A stretch of DNA of 64,000 nt from Athripsodes cinereus (lineage: Eukaryota > Arthropoda > Insecta > Trichoptera > Leptoceridae), in the NCBI GenBank assembly GCA_947579605.1, contig OX388305.1, forward strand, positions 30,579,542 to 30,643,541, written 5' to 3'. This document shows, in pieces, positions 1-13,882 of the stretch. The translations under genes were made by a program, and so were the position numbers. Positions within the stretch are counted from its first letter, which is position 1; the number at the start of each line of letters is the position of its first letter. The notes below the pieces were generated by a model that was not told the DNA's origin, did no database searches, and was given only the letters and a program-made list of their open reading frames with translations.

Positions 1-150
1 AATGCTTTCAACTTACTTCTGAGTGTGGCAGTAGTTTGGTTCTGTCTCAAATCCACTGGTAATCGATTTCAGGCAGTTGGCCCCGCAACGCTGAAGCTCC
101 TTTCTGCGAATTCGGAAGTGTTTGGCCTGTTAGGTTCATATCACTAAATA
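1..150 (-). pseudogene. CR1/L2-type LINE reverse transcriptase C-terminus, cut by the window edge
   Basis: Read on the minus strand, the stretch gives EFAERSFSVAGPTA, a stop in place of the usual Trp, then NRLPVDLR and ATLRSKLKA. This is the conserved end of CR1/L2-type LINE reverse transcriptases (RSFS.AGP..WN.LP..LR). The TGG-to-TGA change shows it is dead. Its 3' end lies beyond base 1. The plus-strand frame over the same bases is a shadow. Confidence 0.75.
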
Positions 151-1394
151 AAATAACTTGTATGTAATATTTACTATACCTAAATGAAATGTAATTATAT
201 GCATATATGAAACACTTCACAAGACACTAATTTTCTAGAATGCGCATATATTTTTTGTATAAAAATGTATAGATTCTTGTGCAGGCCCCCCACAGTTAAT
301 GTTAGTTAGTTAGTTACCTGCTCCCTTATTAGTTCCGAGCTTCGTTAAATAATACGCAATATAAAAATAATAATTAAGTAACAAGTAAAAGAAAACAACA
401 ACATACATTTCTCACCTTATTATTTACTTGTAAATAATTGAAATAATATTATTATTCCGGTGAGTAATTTCAAAAATAATAATTGTAAGTGTGGTGAAAA
501 GTATAGCTTCGAACCGTAAAATAATACCCATACTAATGAATAAATACGAAGGCGTACTTATAAAAAACATGTACCTACACGTAGGTATGCCTAATTGAAT
601 TCCTAGAAATTGTAATCCTGCATCAAGTAATAATAATATGTAACTTTAGTATTGCATACCTACATACCTATAATAATTATAATCATTTAGGTTTTACGTA
701 AACTCGGCACATACTTAACCGAAACTAATTATTCGGGGTCCGAATATCACATATATAAATTTTAGCCCACAGATTTTTAAACTAACTACAATAACATCTA
801 TGTAAAAGAAAATATTAAACATAATATGAGAATTCACGTAATTAATTAGAACTATCGCCAACACATTATCACTTTCACACGCAAATATGAAGAGAATCAA
901 TTAGATATTATATTTTGATCAACAATTCATCAATCTGATTAGTTTCCAATCTGCTCTTCATTGACGCTGACATGTCGGAACCGGTTGCAGAACTATACCT
1001 ACAAATTTAGTGGTAATTAAACACAGTAGAAAACTCATCATACATCCATGTTGTGTACATAATTATTAAGTTGTGAATGCAAATAAAATTGACAATACAA
1101 GAATAATATCAGTGAGAGAATATTCTGTGGATCCATTTTTGATATGTGGTAGGTTTGTATTACAAATTGTGTATGTTTAATTGTTTATGCGAAGTATTTT
1201 TGTTTTTTTTTTCGTATCAAACTGCACATTTTACATCTATAGTATTTATAAAGAGTGATACCTATGTATCACAATAGGTAAAATATACCTAATCTTATAA
1301 TTGGGACTGATGGTTGTTATTGTGACAGTAGTGTTGACATCAGACATATCAGCTTAGCTGCCTGTTTGATAACAATTTTTAATGATGATGATGC

Positions 1395-1480
1395 CGTTTA
1401 ATAGTCCCTAGACCGTCTCAAGGGTGCCGGTGAAGAGTTCAGTTTTCAATTTGCTTCTGAAGCTGGTGACAATAATAATA
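1395..1480 (-). repeat. LINE 3' tail fragment
   Basis: On the minus strand it reads VTSFRSKLKTELF followed by a stop, the end of a CR1/L2-type reverse transcriptase, then a short UTR and an (ATC)n tail at about 1383-1393. An (AAT)n run borders the other side at 1472-1488. Confidence 0.6.
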
Positions 1481-4400
1481 ATAATAAAATATACATGACT
1501 TGCAGGATAGAGAAATTGTTACTTACGAATCGGCTTTAGGATGGCTTAAGCACTTTACATCATGGCGGCAACGTTCACCAATTCCACTTTATCTTAGTTT
1601 TTTTTTCAATATCAAAATGTTTTCGAATAAATAGTAATACAAATATTTTGGTCGGTGATTGTTTACAAAGACACAAGTGCATACGATATTACATATATTA
1701 TATTTTACAATTTTTGTGCATACCTACTATAAAATACTATAGCAAATGTCTGTACCTACGTAAATCTCTGTCTACAAATTTGAAGCAATAGAATATTATT
1801 TAGTATTTACTTAGGTATTATATGAATATTATAATATTATGGTAACTACATGTTTTAAGTTAAATTAAATTCTCACTTTCTGTAGGTCCTTCGAAAACTT
1901 CCATTCCCCTCCGAGGACATCTGCCGTATGTATGTGTGTTTATTTGTATGTTTTTGATGTAGGCACGTACCTACATTACTTAATAATAATAATATTATAA
2001 CTACTTGTTAATACTAATTTGTTTCATATAATAACAATGATAAAAGTGCCACCCAGTAGAGATACTCTAGTTGCATTGTAATTATCCAATTTAAACAAGT
2101 TTCGCAATAATTATAATTACGTATGTAGATTTATATATATTATTATTTTAATACGACGTATTCAAATTATTTCCATAACTACATATATATTCTTACCCTT
2201 TTTGTACTGTTTTCCATAGTAGGTATGGTATTCTGCAATAATAATATGAATTGTTTGTGAAACAACGTGTGTATACTAGGATTCAAATGAAATGGCAAAC
2301 TCTATCGTAAAATGTGCGAGCAAGAAGGAACGACTACCTGCTCCCGTCACACTCACGTCTCATATGTAAGTTAGTAGTGATGGGTAAATTATGTTAGATG
2401 TTACTAGATAAAACATAGATGAAAAGGATTGATATTTTTAAAATAGGAATTAATTTTTAAAGACGCTTATTTTTTAAGGTTGAAATTTGGGTTAATAACA
2501 AAAACTCAGATACATTTAAAAAAAACTTTATAGTTAAAGGTACAAACTATAGCTAATCACATAAACATGTATGTTTTTAACACGAATAAGATAAAAAAAA
2601 ATGCTTTTCATTTCCCACCCAATGTAAAACATGTAAAACTAGTAAAAACAGGTCAGGAAAAGGATTAGAAATAAGATTTGATATTTACGTACATCAAGTA
2701 ACAAGAAAATAAAGTTCGATGCATCGATACCAGTAACACAAATTATCACCTCTATTTGGATTTTGTTTTATTATTGGAGTCGACAGTTTATTTGAATCCT
2801 AGTATAGTAGTTAACACATTTACATTCTTTCTAATATACTTTCTTGTATGAGTGAACATGTTGTTAATGAACAAATATATGGATTCAGTAATTTAAATTA
2901 TTTGTATAACATCTTCCATAATGTCGATATTGTGATTAACTGTTTCAAATTATTCAATGAACCTACATCACTGTAATAAAATTAATCTTTTTTCCGGTGA
3001 TATTATTAATATACGAATAAGTACCTACTAACATTTTTCGTTTAAATAATATGATTCAAAAGCGATATGATTTAATAACTTGCAAATCGGATACAGTGAA
3101 TAAGAATTTTTAGTATGCTGGTAATTGTTTTGGCACATGCTATCATTTTATTATTATTATTTTTATTATTAAACTGAAGAGGAGAGCTTTCGAGCTTCTT
3201 GAAACGGTTAGTCATATTATTATGGTGATATTAAATGCCCATTAACCACGCCACTCAAACTTGATAAGGGACTGCTTGATACAAAACAGATACACTACAT
3301 TCAATCCCCTTTAGATACTCCGTACACCTACTTCTATTTTTATGAATGTTCATTCTCAATTAGCTATGCTCAATTTATGAAAGATATGTCTTAATCGATT
3401 CATTAGGTGGGTAGTACCTAATGGAAACATGGTGAAAACAGTGAAGGTGACTTGGAGAATAAAATATTTTAATACTGTGATATTGACTCACGCCTTATAA
3501 TTTTCACAAATTTACTTCTGTCAGAAGAGATAGGTATTATTGAGTTCATATTATATTATTCACAATATAAATCAATTATAAAACTCAAGAGGATGATAAA
3601 TTATTGATACTTGAATTTGGCAAATAGCTAGTTGCTAATTGTACATACGTACAATAGCGCACTAAAAACGCGAAGATGTTTCTCAGGAAATTCAATAATG
3701 GTTCCACTAATGGATCACTGACAGGTCGAGGAAGTTAATAAACTTGTGAATGAGGTATAACTCAATAATTTGCTAATATAGAATCGATATTAGGCATTCG
3801 ATTAAAAAAATGTTTAATGGTTCAACTGATATGCACCTACTAATGAAACTTTTTATACATATGTATATTCAATACGTATTATGATGTTACATTCCGATGT
3901 TTGCGATGCAACAAATTGCCAGCTATTAACAGTTCCATTGGTAGCAGTGGTAGGCATTTAAAGCGTTTTTGTTGTTATAAATTTACATGTGGCCTACGTT
4001 TGCAATACAAACTTCACTTGTCAAATTATTAGGTACTCAATTGAATAAGAAAACATTATTCGCGAATCTTTTACATTTAATCGTATGATGAAGCTGCATT
4101 TAGTTTATTAAATTTATAATATTATGATTCTGAACGATTCTCCTTAGATAGCCTATTATATTATATAATAAGATTGTGATAATTATCTCTTACTATGTCT
4201 AGGCATTCACATTACATTGCAAGCTGCTGATATTTATTCACAATCGATTAAAACGTTAACTTTTTATTGCCTAGATCCAATTTATTTTTTCACACATTTC
4301 ATATGAGTAGTAGGTACAATATAATATCTATGCATTGTTATTGATCTAATTAACATAGAAATGCTATTTCAGCTTCGCGTGATGCATTTATTATTATTAC

Positions 4401-4649
4401 ATTGAAAAGTACAAAAATTACTCGAGTGCGACCATTTCGCACGAATCAAATGCATATTGGTATAGAAACGTCGCACACGTAGGTGCTTTAACATTTTATG
4501 GAAAATTCAATCTCTTTATTTTATTACATATCTACCAGACAATGTTGTTTTATGAGCGATAGAAATTATTTAAAACTTATGAATCGATACCGATTAAAAA
4601 TACTCATTTAATTAGTTTATTTAGCACGACAAATTGAAATAATATAAGG

Positions 4650-4812
4650 ATCGTTATCATCAGTTGATCTACAGCCTTTTGTGAGTCTTGGCCTATTCCA
4701 AAATTCACCTCCATCTCCCCCTATCTTGGTATGTACCTTCTCTTCCAATCCCTGATGCCGATGATGTCTACATCCCTCTATACACCATCCATCTGGTTTG
4801 GGTCTACCAATA
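4650..4812 (-). repeat. RTE-like LINE 3' fragment
   Basis: Minus-strand pieces in shifting frames read GRPKP, GIRDWK and AKTHKRL followed by a stop, matching the usual end of RTE-like reverse transcriptases (GRPK.RW...AKTHKGL). The frames are broken, so it is old. Confidence 0.6.
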
Positions 4813-6160
4813 TAATATAAGGATATATTATGTATATTTTTTTGGGAATTTAGAATTCAGATCTCAAATGGATCAAAATATCTTATCTAGTGGAGCTGGA
4901 AGAATTAAAAATAATAAAGAAATTGTGGGGATCTTTACCGTTTTAAAATATGGTGCATACAATTGAATTAAGACTTAGATGTAGGTATAGGTATGTGTTC
5001 AAAACAAAAACTAATGGTAGGCCTGGCCTATCATTTACTCTAATTTAATAAAGATTACCTACATAAATTCAATATTATTTTAACCCTAATAAAATATATT
5101 TGAGAACTAGTGCTTTAGATAAAACATTCTAGATAAAGTAAAGAATATTTTCCGTAATATAAACAATATACTATAGTGCGAACATGCATTAAAATGTATG
5201 ACAAGTATTTTGATATATTATGTGTATCTATAGCTATTAACAGAGGAAAATAAATTAAAAATATGTGTTACCAAAGTAATTGCAAATATTTATCGTAGAC
5301 ATATTATAAAACGTTGGAACTAATCGTGAGATGAAACTTGAGTCGCCGTCTTAGCCGGCAATAGACATGAGAGAAATCTGCAGATTTAGTTTCACTTTTA
5401 TAGAGCATCAATCAAATTTTTGAAGGAACAGATACATACGATGCAATTTTTATTTGTAACTTTTTTCAGAATGAATCAAATAATTTTACCCATAGCTGTT
5501 TTATGTTTTATAATTTATCATATACGAAAATAATTTATTCTTTAGGATTTGATGTCGTGTGATACTTGTATTGTTGTCACTAGACTTATTCGTTGTCAAA
5601 GAATTGGGTTTTGCATTGTGCTGTCTGAAATCGCCAACAAAGAGATTCTAGTATTCGTCTAAAGTTTCATCATAAAAATGGTATTAATAGCTGGCTTCGT
5701 GTTTGCACTAAATTTAATTTAAATGCATTAACCGGCGTCATAGTTTTGTGTACTTACCTACTTATTAATTATTGCTACACGAACAATAAAATTAATCGGA
5801 GAAATAATTGCAATCGGTACTTAATTTATTACCTGCTTAAATCTTAAATATGGGAGGTACACACGAATTTATCATAAGTTATGATCAGATTTGCAGTAAT
5901 ACTGTAATAATTAAATTTTAACTATTCATCCAAAATAAAGTAGGTAGGATGGCTGTAGTGTGATTACCAATAGATGTTTAGTTTGGTAATAGTTGTATCT
6001 AATCCATATTTATTTTATATGGTTGTGACGTATTGATTGCATTTATTGTCGATAGTAGGTAATAACATTATTATGACGTGAAGTAAAATAATTATATTTT
6101 AATGTGATGAAAACTGCAAAGTCAATGATGGCTAATGAATTGAAAACCTTGATAAACAAT

Positions 6161-6565
6161 CAGTGGCGGTCCTAACTTTGCGAGACCCGAAGCGTGCGGA
6201 GCACTCAACCAGGAGAGAAAATACTAAAAAAAATAATTCGCAAATATTTTAATTGCATAGTGTAGCATTTTTCGGAAGAAGTATGAGTTTTTAAGCATCG
6301 GGAAGCTGTTTTTTTTATCTTCAGTGACGTAGTTGTGAAAATTCCACTGAAGTGTGGAAATCTTTTTCAACAAACACGTACGTTTTATGTATTATTGAAA
6401 AAAAATGTTGTTCTTATTACATCGAACTGTTTGTAATTTTTTTATATGTCTTGTGCCATACCGTATACGAATATTTATTATTTATCTACCAAAAATGTTC
6501 AATACTCTTGAGAAAGGGCATTGAAAACATGTCGCCTTAGTTGCTTGCCGTATGGACCACCACTG
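6161..6565. mobile_element. hAT-like MITE (about 405 bp), degenerate
   Basis: Ends are CAGTGGCGGTCC at 6161-6172 and GGACCACCACTG at 6554-6565, an inverted repeat with 11 of 12 matches. Further in, CTAACTTTGCGAG and its loose mirror CGCCTTAGTTGC extend the similarity. CAGTGGCGG is a common hAT terminus. I see no clear 8-bp target duplication, so this is an old copy or the limits are slightly off. Confidence 0.65.
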
Positions 6566-9500
6566 TTGGAATGAGTGGGAATCTTTGCGTCTTCCTGTTC
6601 TGGATTGCGAGAGGTTGTATTCACTTCTGTTGTGTTGTAGTAGAAATGTTAATTATTCCAAGTGCCTACTGTACCTACTAATGAAGTTCATAATGAAGAA
6701 CCAACTGCTATGTTCTTGCTGTTGTTAAATCTTGTTAATGCTGTACGATGCGGCGGTAAATAAAAAAAACAATCGCGTGCTTAGCGATAGTTATGAACAA
6801 CGTGCGAACTTAATAATATTATCTATATCTATCTATCTATTGCACAATTTCATTGGAAAACACTTTGTCATGCAAAATAGTTAAGTTAATAATACCTATT
6901 TCAAGGAGAGGGCAAATTGCGGATGTTATTGACACACAAAACTGCTAAAAACGGATACTGTTTTTGATACGGATTTTTCTTGAAAAGTTTTTATGTTACC
7001 ATCTCTAGAGAGAACGAAATATTAACAGTTTAAAACCGATACTTATTTTACTCGACAGCATTTTTTATTCTTGCTGATGTATAAATTAAAAAATAATAAT
7101 GAATCGACTTGTATTTGATTGGCATCCTTACGAATATCTGTATTTTTTCTTATAAAATTAACTGTATTAATTTTGTACTAGTTCCACATTTTTTAGAATT
7201 TTTCGGTGATACTCATAGTAGAAAATTTCTATTGGAATTGAGAAACTGACCAAATGTCTAATTTGTGAAAAAACGTATTCACGTTTAAAATAAATTATTA
7301 CGAGTATTTTGTAAACAAATGCATCTCGACACACGTTATAATTTTGTAACTACTTGTTACGATGTTGTTACGGAATTATGTTAGTATGTAATGTGATTGC
7401 ACTTAACTACACATAATATAAAGGTACAATATAGGCTTTTATTACTAACGGTATTTCCTTGATGTGGATTTGCATTGCACTACTTCACTTACGACTATAT
7501 ATGCAAATGTTCTACCGATTGAGGGTGTTTTTGCGGTAATAAATTATACCAATGAAGTCCTTTGTATTTGTTACATACATTATAAATATTATGCTCTTAT
7601 ATAGGTAGGTATATTAACCACCTTTTTTAATGCAATATTTATAGGTAGGTACCTACCTATAATCGAGATGGAAGAATATTTTACTTTTTTACACCACATC
7701 TTTGGAATGAAAGTATAAAGTTTTTTGACGCAATTTGAATGAAATATTTGATTTGTCAATTTGATTAATTTCATACATTCACAATTTTATACACTTCTAG
7801 ATATAACTACTAATATATACTATGTACATATATCTACTTAGATACATCATCATAGATTCATATAACATGTTGTACCGGTGGCAGTAGGTATGTATAAAAT
7901 AAATGGAGAGATTAATAATAATATATGTTTATTTGTACCTGTATCAATTTATTTTATTTGTAAATTAATAATAATTTGTCTTATAAAATACTTAATCACC
8001 GACATAACGGCTACCCGGCATCAAAGATCACAGTTAATAGATAACAGATAACAGGTAGGTAAGTACAAATTATTATTATTCCGTATTCGTTACATTGATG
8101 ACTAAACTTAATGTGACATTTTTCCACACGACTAATCGGTATTTATTGGACTCAGGTGAGCAGGCTGCTAGTCGGGAAAAAAAACAACCATTTTACAGCT
8201 GATGTTTATCAACTACTAAAGAGTTGTATCAGATACACTCAATTAAACATTAGATGAGTTTACCAACAATAAAAAGATGATACAAGTTTAGAAATGCTAC
8301 TGAAAAAACCTCATAAACGGATTAAACTGGCTTCACTTGGCTACGTTATCTCAGTCTTTTGATGATAAACGTGAATTAATTATGTTAATCAGGTAGATCC
8401 AAGAAGTTAGGTATTCAGCTATTTCGTTAGCTCCCAATTCAACTTAAATTATTAGTAATTTTCCCTATTCCACTAAGGATAATGTATCTAATCTTTTCAA
8501 TATAAATATTTTAAAATGCTTGTATAAATTTGAAATATTCATGTATTTTGACGATTATACCTAATAATATATTATGTTTCTCGACCAAAAATGTTGATTT
8601 TATAACAGATAAGTATAATATTTTATTTAGTAGGTATCCGGTAGTCTCATTCATTATTAATGTTGCGGCCATTCATAATTTCATTTCTTCCATACTTAAT
8701 TAATTTTGAATAATCAAATAAGGATCCAATACAGTCATTATCATTTCATAATATTAAGTGTAAATTTGAAAGTAAATATTATAATACTTTCAAATAAGAT
8801 ATAAAAATGCAAATCATCGCCTCTATCGATACACAGAGAATGGCGTCCAAGCAATAGGTATATTAAATAATTTAATATGGTGGTGTGTTTGATTTTAGCA
8901 TTACAAGAATCTATCTACATATTAATTATGTAATAAATATTCGTTTAAATATAAATCACACCCTTTATCGTATATTTATGACGTAAATTTTAAATCGCAG
9001 CAATAAATTGTTTGGACTCTTTTACTTATCGAGTTAGTATTATTTGTTGCCCGGTTACTCTAGGAATGATTTCTATAATGACATTTTTATTGATAGAATC
9101 GATCTTTGATTGTTGAGTTTAATGATTATTTTATTGACGTATGATATTAGATCCAATAAATAATATAACATCTCTCTCCCTGTCTGTTGTGTGTGAGGAT
9201 GAGGAATAATAAATTAATTTTATCACTGACAAAAATGTAACAATAAAAATAGTGTTTTACAAAACACCTGATAATAATTTTGTATGAATTTATATCGGTT
9301 GTTAAGTTTGAACAAATTACAAACATAAAAAAAACTTCTATACCTACATATTATATATATCTTGACAAATGTTATAGTGGTTAATATTCCTAACAAAATT
9401 TTATATAAATTATTTTTATTAAATATTTTTGACCTGTTCCTTGAAAAATAAAACTTTTTTTCATTTTATTTGTCACGTACTTACGAACTTATATTTTTTA

Positions 9501-9826
9501 ACCATTTTTAAATTTTTCATTGATAACTTAATTATCGAGAAAACTACTATTTAATAACATTGAAAAAAAAATGTTTATATATTCAAGGCTAGAATATTAT
9601 GGTAGATCAAATATCTTCTTTGTATTTCTCCCTTCAGAATGTAGAATACCCACTTAACATCAGCTATCTGCTTGGTTTAGAGGATGATAAGGTGTATGGA
9701 ATGTTGTTTGATTTTGTTCTGAAAAATTTCATTGTACTTTGAAGAATTGATCACTTTTGCTCATTATTGAACTAATTAGTTTAATCTATAGTTATAACCT
9801 GAAACAATAAACCCATGATTATAAAT

Positions 9827-9877
9827 GGCGGAAATCATCCAAACAAGGATGCATCGCCAATAATAAAAAAAAAAAAA
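9827..9877 (+). repeat. Poly(A)-ended dispersed repeat, copy 1
   Basis: GGCGGAAATCATCCAAAC and GGATGCATCGCCAATA are followed by A13. It aligns along its length with the copy at 19696-19741, so it is a retroposed family with an A tail whose body is not recognisable. Confidence 0.5.
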
Positions 9878-10317
9878 TATCTTCTTTTATTCTTCTCGAA
9901 GTAAAAGTTGAGCAATGATGATTATTAATTTATATCTAAATTTAGATCCTCTACTTAATTAAAGTTTGTATTGAATTTCAATCTTAAGATATGAATGTAG
10001 GAATGTACCTACTTATATATTGGATTAATATTAGGTATTTATGTAATATATACAAACAGTATTCTTTTTTATTAGACAGCTCCGTATAATGATAATATGA
10101 AATTTGAAGATATCATCAACATTTCAAAATTTTCATCTCATGTCGAAATATGTTACTCGCTTCAAACTTTATGCATCACAGCACACGTCCAGATGAACTT
10201 GTTTGTTGTATATATTATATATAAACTTACCTGTACTACCTTTATAATCAACATTATAATATCTGGGTTTGTGTGTAGGTATGTGGGTAGGTACTAGGTA
10301 TCATAGAATATATTTTA

Positions 10318-10400
10318 TTGATATAGCTGCTGAGACCGCCTTGGCCAAAAGCTGTAATGGTCTCAGTGCAGGGTGATGTTTTATAATAATAATAATAATA
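10318..10400 (+). repeat. Jockey-like LINE 3' UTR and (AAT)n tail
   Basis: CTTGGCCAAAAGCTGTAATG matches the 3' UTR of the long LINE at 40780 (CATTGGCCTAAAGCTGTAATG). An (AAT)n run follows in both. Only the tail of this copy is present. Confidence 0.65.
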
Positions 10401-10524
10401 TCTACATATTATAATAATATGGATTAATATGAAGACATTGTAACTAAAACATACAGTTGTTACAATTTATAGTACAAATAGATAATTACAAAAAAGTCGG
10501 CACATTAACCAGCAAAGTTTGTAA

Positions 10525-10700
10525 TGATGATAAGATTTAATGATTTGTTTCTTTGGCACCCTTTACGGGCCTTCAACTTTTTCAAGGGCGCTGTTGAAAA
10601 GGGTTGCTTTCGTTTTGCTTCTTTGACCGGTGATGTTGTTCTGGTACCGTTGATCGGCAGCTTTATTCCACGTCACAGGAACTGTGATGCCGACAGTCCC
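10525..10700 (-). pseudogene. CR1/L2-type LINE C-terminal fragment
   Basis: On the minus strand one frame reads DGTVGITVPVTWNKAADQ and later SKTKATLFNSALEKVEGP before a stop, which fits the WN..P and terminal 'LK..LF' pattern of CR1/L2 reverse transcriptases. The 85-codon plus-strand frame here is a shadow. Confidence 0.5.
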
Positions 10701-11489
10701 GTCATGAAATTGTATAGTCTTGTAGCTTTAATGTGCATTATAAATATAGACAAACCCTTCTTCAGTATTTTTTTTATGTAAAACTAATTGATTATTGTTA
10801 ACATTGTTGAAATAATCAGATACTTGATAGTACTACCTAACCGAATGTATGTAAAATATTTTTGAAAATTAAGTTACTGTCCTTTTTTTCTAAACTTTAC
10901 AGAAGAACTTTCAGTTTTGGATAAAAATTAAAACATTATGTAAAATATTTATATATAATCTAACAATAAAATTATAATAATGTGAAAATATTTTCTATAG
11001 ATTTTATCGTGGTATTGGTACTTAATATTATTCATAGGAAGACCTTTATCGGCTATTAGTGTTACATTAAAAGCCAATGCATCAAATTTTGTTTGATTAG
11101 CTATATAATTTCATAACACGGACCCATTCACCCTAATCCACAAACCTCATGTCATACAAATGATTAATCACCCTCGCCATCTATCAGTCGACGCCCTTTG
11201 AGTAGGTTTATAAAAAACCAATGTTATTATTAATAATAGTAACGGGTATATAAATTATAAATATATTGCCAATCAAGTATCAATCTAAATTTGTATTGTT
11301 ATTTCTCTTAAAGCAACAGGTGAAACTTATTTGATGAAAATAAAATGATTCTTAAAAATCATTGTGATCACGTTAGGTTTTATAATAGAATATTGCGACT
11401 TTATTATTAGCATTATTAAGTGGTTCATTATTCATCATGACATATTAATTGGGTAATCGTATATCATTAATAAAAATGTTTATTTTTAC

Positions 11490-11560
11490 TCCTATTGGCG
11501 TTCCGTTCTCTCTGCCTACCCCACTTGGGATACGGTGTGAGGGTATAGTAGATAGTAGTA
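11490..11560 (+). repeat. 3' end of the 'CTACCCC' LINE family
   Basis: GGCGTTCCGTTCTCTCTGCC, then CTACCCCACTTGGGATACGG and a TAGATAGTAG tail. An inverted relative lies at 12667-12730 (minus strand), sharing GGCATTCCGTTTTCTTTGCC and CTACCC. The tail is a tetranucleotide or trinucleotide run, as at LINE 3' ends. Confidence 0.6.
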
Positions 11561-11659
11561 TAGCATTTTCTTTTAATGTTTACATGTTAAATAGTTCTAG
11601 AGCATAATAACTTAAAGAATAATATGCTGGAAAAATTGTTATTCGTTCGTGCCATTAAT

Positions 11660-11935
11660 GCCTACTCCAAATTTATATTATCTGTATATACCATCACGGC
11701 ATATCCCACATGTGCAATAGCCAGCAGATCAGCTGCATGTAATAAACATGCAGGACGTTCTTTTTGTGCCAACAAAAATAAATTAAGACATTCAGAATGG
11801 GTGGCAAACCTCATCGCGGAATTTAAGATGTAGAATGTCTTTATTTTTACAAACACTTGTATTTTACGGGACACTCAAAAACTTACGGAAAAGAGTGGGA
11901 GATTAATCCTTTACCGGGTTGGCTACACTCTACTC
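11660..11935 (-). repeat. (TAG)n-tailed dispersed repeat, copy A
   Basis: Shares with copies at 18357, 19905 and 26030 the plus-strand words TACCATCACGGCATATCCCAC, CATTCAGAATGGGTGGCAA and CTCATCGCGGAATTTAAGATG. Read on the minus strand the element ends CTACCCC..GTGGGATATGCCGTGATGGTATA and then a TAG-rich run, like a SINE or LINE 3' end. The minus strand keeps an open frame (ILNSAMRFATH, GYAVMV) in three copies; this may be chance or an old LINE tail. Confidence 0.75.
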
Positions 11936-12663
11936 AACATGTCTGTTTTATATTTTTATCTTTTATGTTTAATGTTTGGTTAATCCAACATTTGAAATAG
12001 TACCTAATGTGTTGGGTTTAAAATATCAATATACCTACATTTTTAAACCTGCAAAAAATACCTACTATTCCTGATACTGTATTAATTTGAATACTTACCA
12101 AATTTAAATAATACGTCTTAGTAGTGCCCCTATTAAACTCATTAAATTAGTAAATCGGCACATTGTATTCTTGAAACTTCTCACTTCGTTTAATAATATT
12201 TTGCGAAGGTAGGTATATTATTTACCAGTTTACAAGTAGGTACAAATATTACACATCTACCTTCCCATCTTGATTTCACTTGTTATTTGCCTTTTAATAA
12301 AGTTAATGATAAGGTTTCATCATATAGGTACACTTTATATATTTGTTTGCAGTAAGTTTCTCCAAATGGGCTATTTCTTTTGAAAATAATCATAATTATA
12401 ATAAGTATCATTGAGATTATTAACACGAGACTAAAATGGGAACACATATTTTCGATTTGGTCGTACGTTAGTTAAATGTAGTCGCTTCGCCTAATATACA
12501 CTTAATATCTACTATACATACCATTCGTGTGGATGTTTTATGTTAGAAAGTCTTATGAATCACGTTTTTCCCTTCGAAAAATTTGGATTTTCGCGAAATA
12601 AAGAAAAATCATCGTATCGCTGAAATTGTGCGAAGAAGAACTGTAGAAAATATAGGAAAACCT

Positions 12664-13130
12664 TTCTATCTATCTATTCCCTCATGACGCGTCCCAGATA
12701 GGGTAGGCAAAGAAAACGGAATGCCATGGTGATCTATCCTTACATACCTTTATGCTTTTCTCTACTTTCATCTAGTTTCCCATCAATTTCCAGTTTCACG
12801 ATTTGCCATACCCAACAAACGGCTGTACCTACTTGAGAATTTTATCCCTGTGAATTTTATCCTCTTTTTCAAATAAACACACCCTTTTTGTTATCTTTTT
12901 GTCGTGCATTCGATCCACTTGTCCAAACCATCACAACTTATTTACACGCATTCTATCCACGACACTCCTCTTGCATCCATTCATTCTCCTTATATCCTGA
13001 TTCTTCATTCTACGTATTTCATAACGTTTTACCGACTATTCTTCTCAGTGATCGCATCTCCACAGCATTTATTTCTCTTTCCTTCATAGAAAGACCTTTC
13101 TATGCATATTTCTTCCATTCCTTTTTGCTT
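12664..13130 (-). repeat. Degenerate LINE fragment, 5'-truncated, (GATA)n tail
   Basis: The minus strand ends with a CTACCCTATCTGGGACGCGTC stretch and a (GATA)n tail (12667-12679 on the plus strand as CTATCTATCTATTC). The part from 12890 to 13130 has coding-like composition and gives MVWTSGS on the minus strand, but no long frame survives. The plus-strand frame of 140 codons at 12888 is not credible as a gene. Confidence 0.45.
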
Positions 13131-13882
13131 CTAATTTGTAATTGGCATCTTGTGATTGCCTTTGTTCATATTGAATGCAAATACCGTGAATGCGGAGTAA
13201 TTCTTTCGTATGTAGTAAGTTGTTGGAGCAAGCTATCAGTGTCAGACATTGCAGCAATTTATACCACGATAATTTGTCCGACTCAAATAATTGAAAATAA
13301 TAATATATAAGTATTAAAAAAACAGAAAACACTAATATTGTTAAATTACACACACATGCTATATATATATATTTTGTATGTATAGTGCCGCTACTACCGA
13401 GAATGAAACATGCAATTTAAACTCACTTTGGTGGTAATTTTCATCGAGTATCACATGGTTTTACACATTTGAAGTTAAATTGTTTTAACTTCTTTGAGAA
13501 AATGAGTGTATAAAATCAATTTGTTTTGGAGTTCATCAGAACACATCAGCAAAGTGCTTAATGATTGTTATTAAATGGAGAATTCCACTTTAATTGCACT
13601 TTTCATACTAACTATTAAAATCTAATAAACAATTTTTTTATGAAGTACCTCAAAACTACTAAAACAAGAGTACTTCAATATAATATCTATCTATTGACAT
13701 TTCGATGTAATTAATCACACATGTACGTGAATTTATTTGTACAACAAAGTGTAAATTAATATTATATTTTAACACCAATACAGATTATTAGGAAAGAATA
13801 CAAGAGGAATATTTTACTCTAGGGAGATCAAAATATAACAAATATAAATAAAATGTTTCAGTGATTTTTCTTTTTGTTACAG

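Larger units (their letters stand above)
1..13882. other. 5' flank or 5' intron of the T-box gene; transposon remnants only
   Basis: No host coding exon was recognised. Because the exon at 13883 begins in mid-codon, at least one exon lies upstream, and this stretch is probably mostly intron. It holds minus-strand LINE tails (1-150, 1395-1480, 4650-4812, 10525-10700, 12664-13130), a Jockey-like 3' tail (10318-10400), a hAT-like MITE (6161-6565), one copy of the (TAG)n-tailed repeat (11660-11935) and a poly(A)-ended repeat (9827-9877). The rest is AT-rich sequence with (AAT)n runs and TACCTAC motifs in which I see nothing specific. Confidence 0.6.

Noticed and set aside
1..147. Plus-strand open frame ending in TAA followed by AATAAA, as a gene end
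   Set aside because: The minus strand reads as a CR1/L2 LINE C-terminus (SFSVAGPTA..NRLPVDLR), which explains the composition better.
10524..10781. 85-codon plus-strand frame
   Set aside because: Shadow of a minus-strand LINE fragment.
12888..13310. 140-codon plus-strand frame as a gene
   Set aside because: It lies over a minus-strand LINE remnant and has no recognisable domain.
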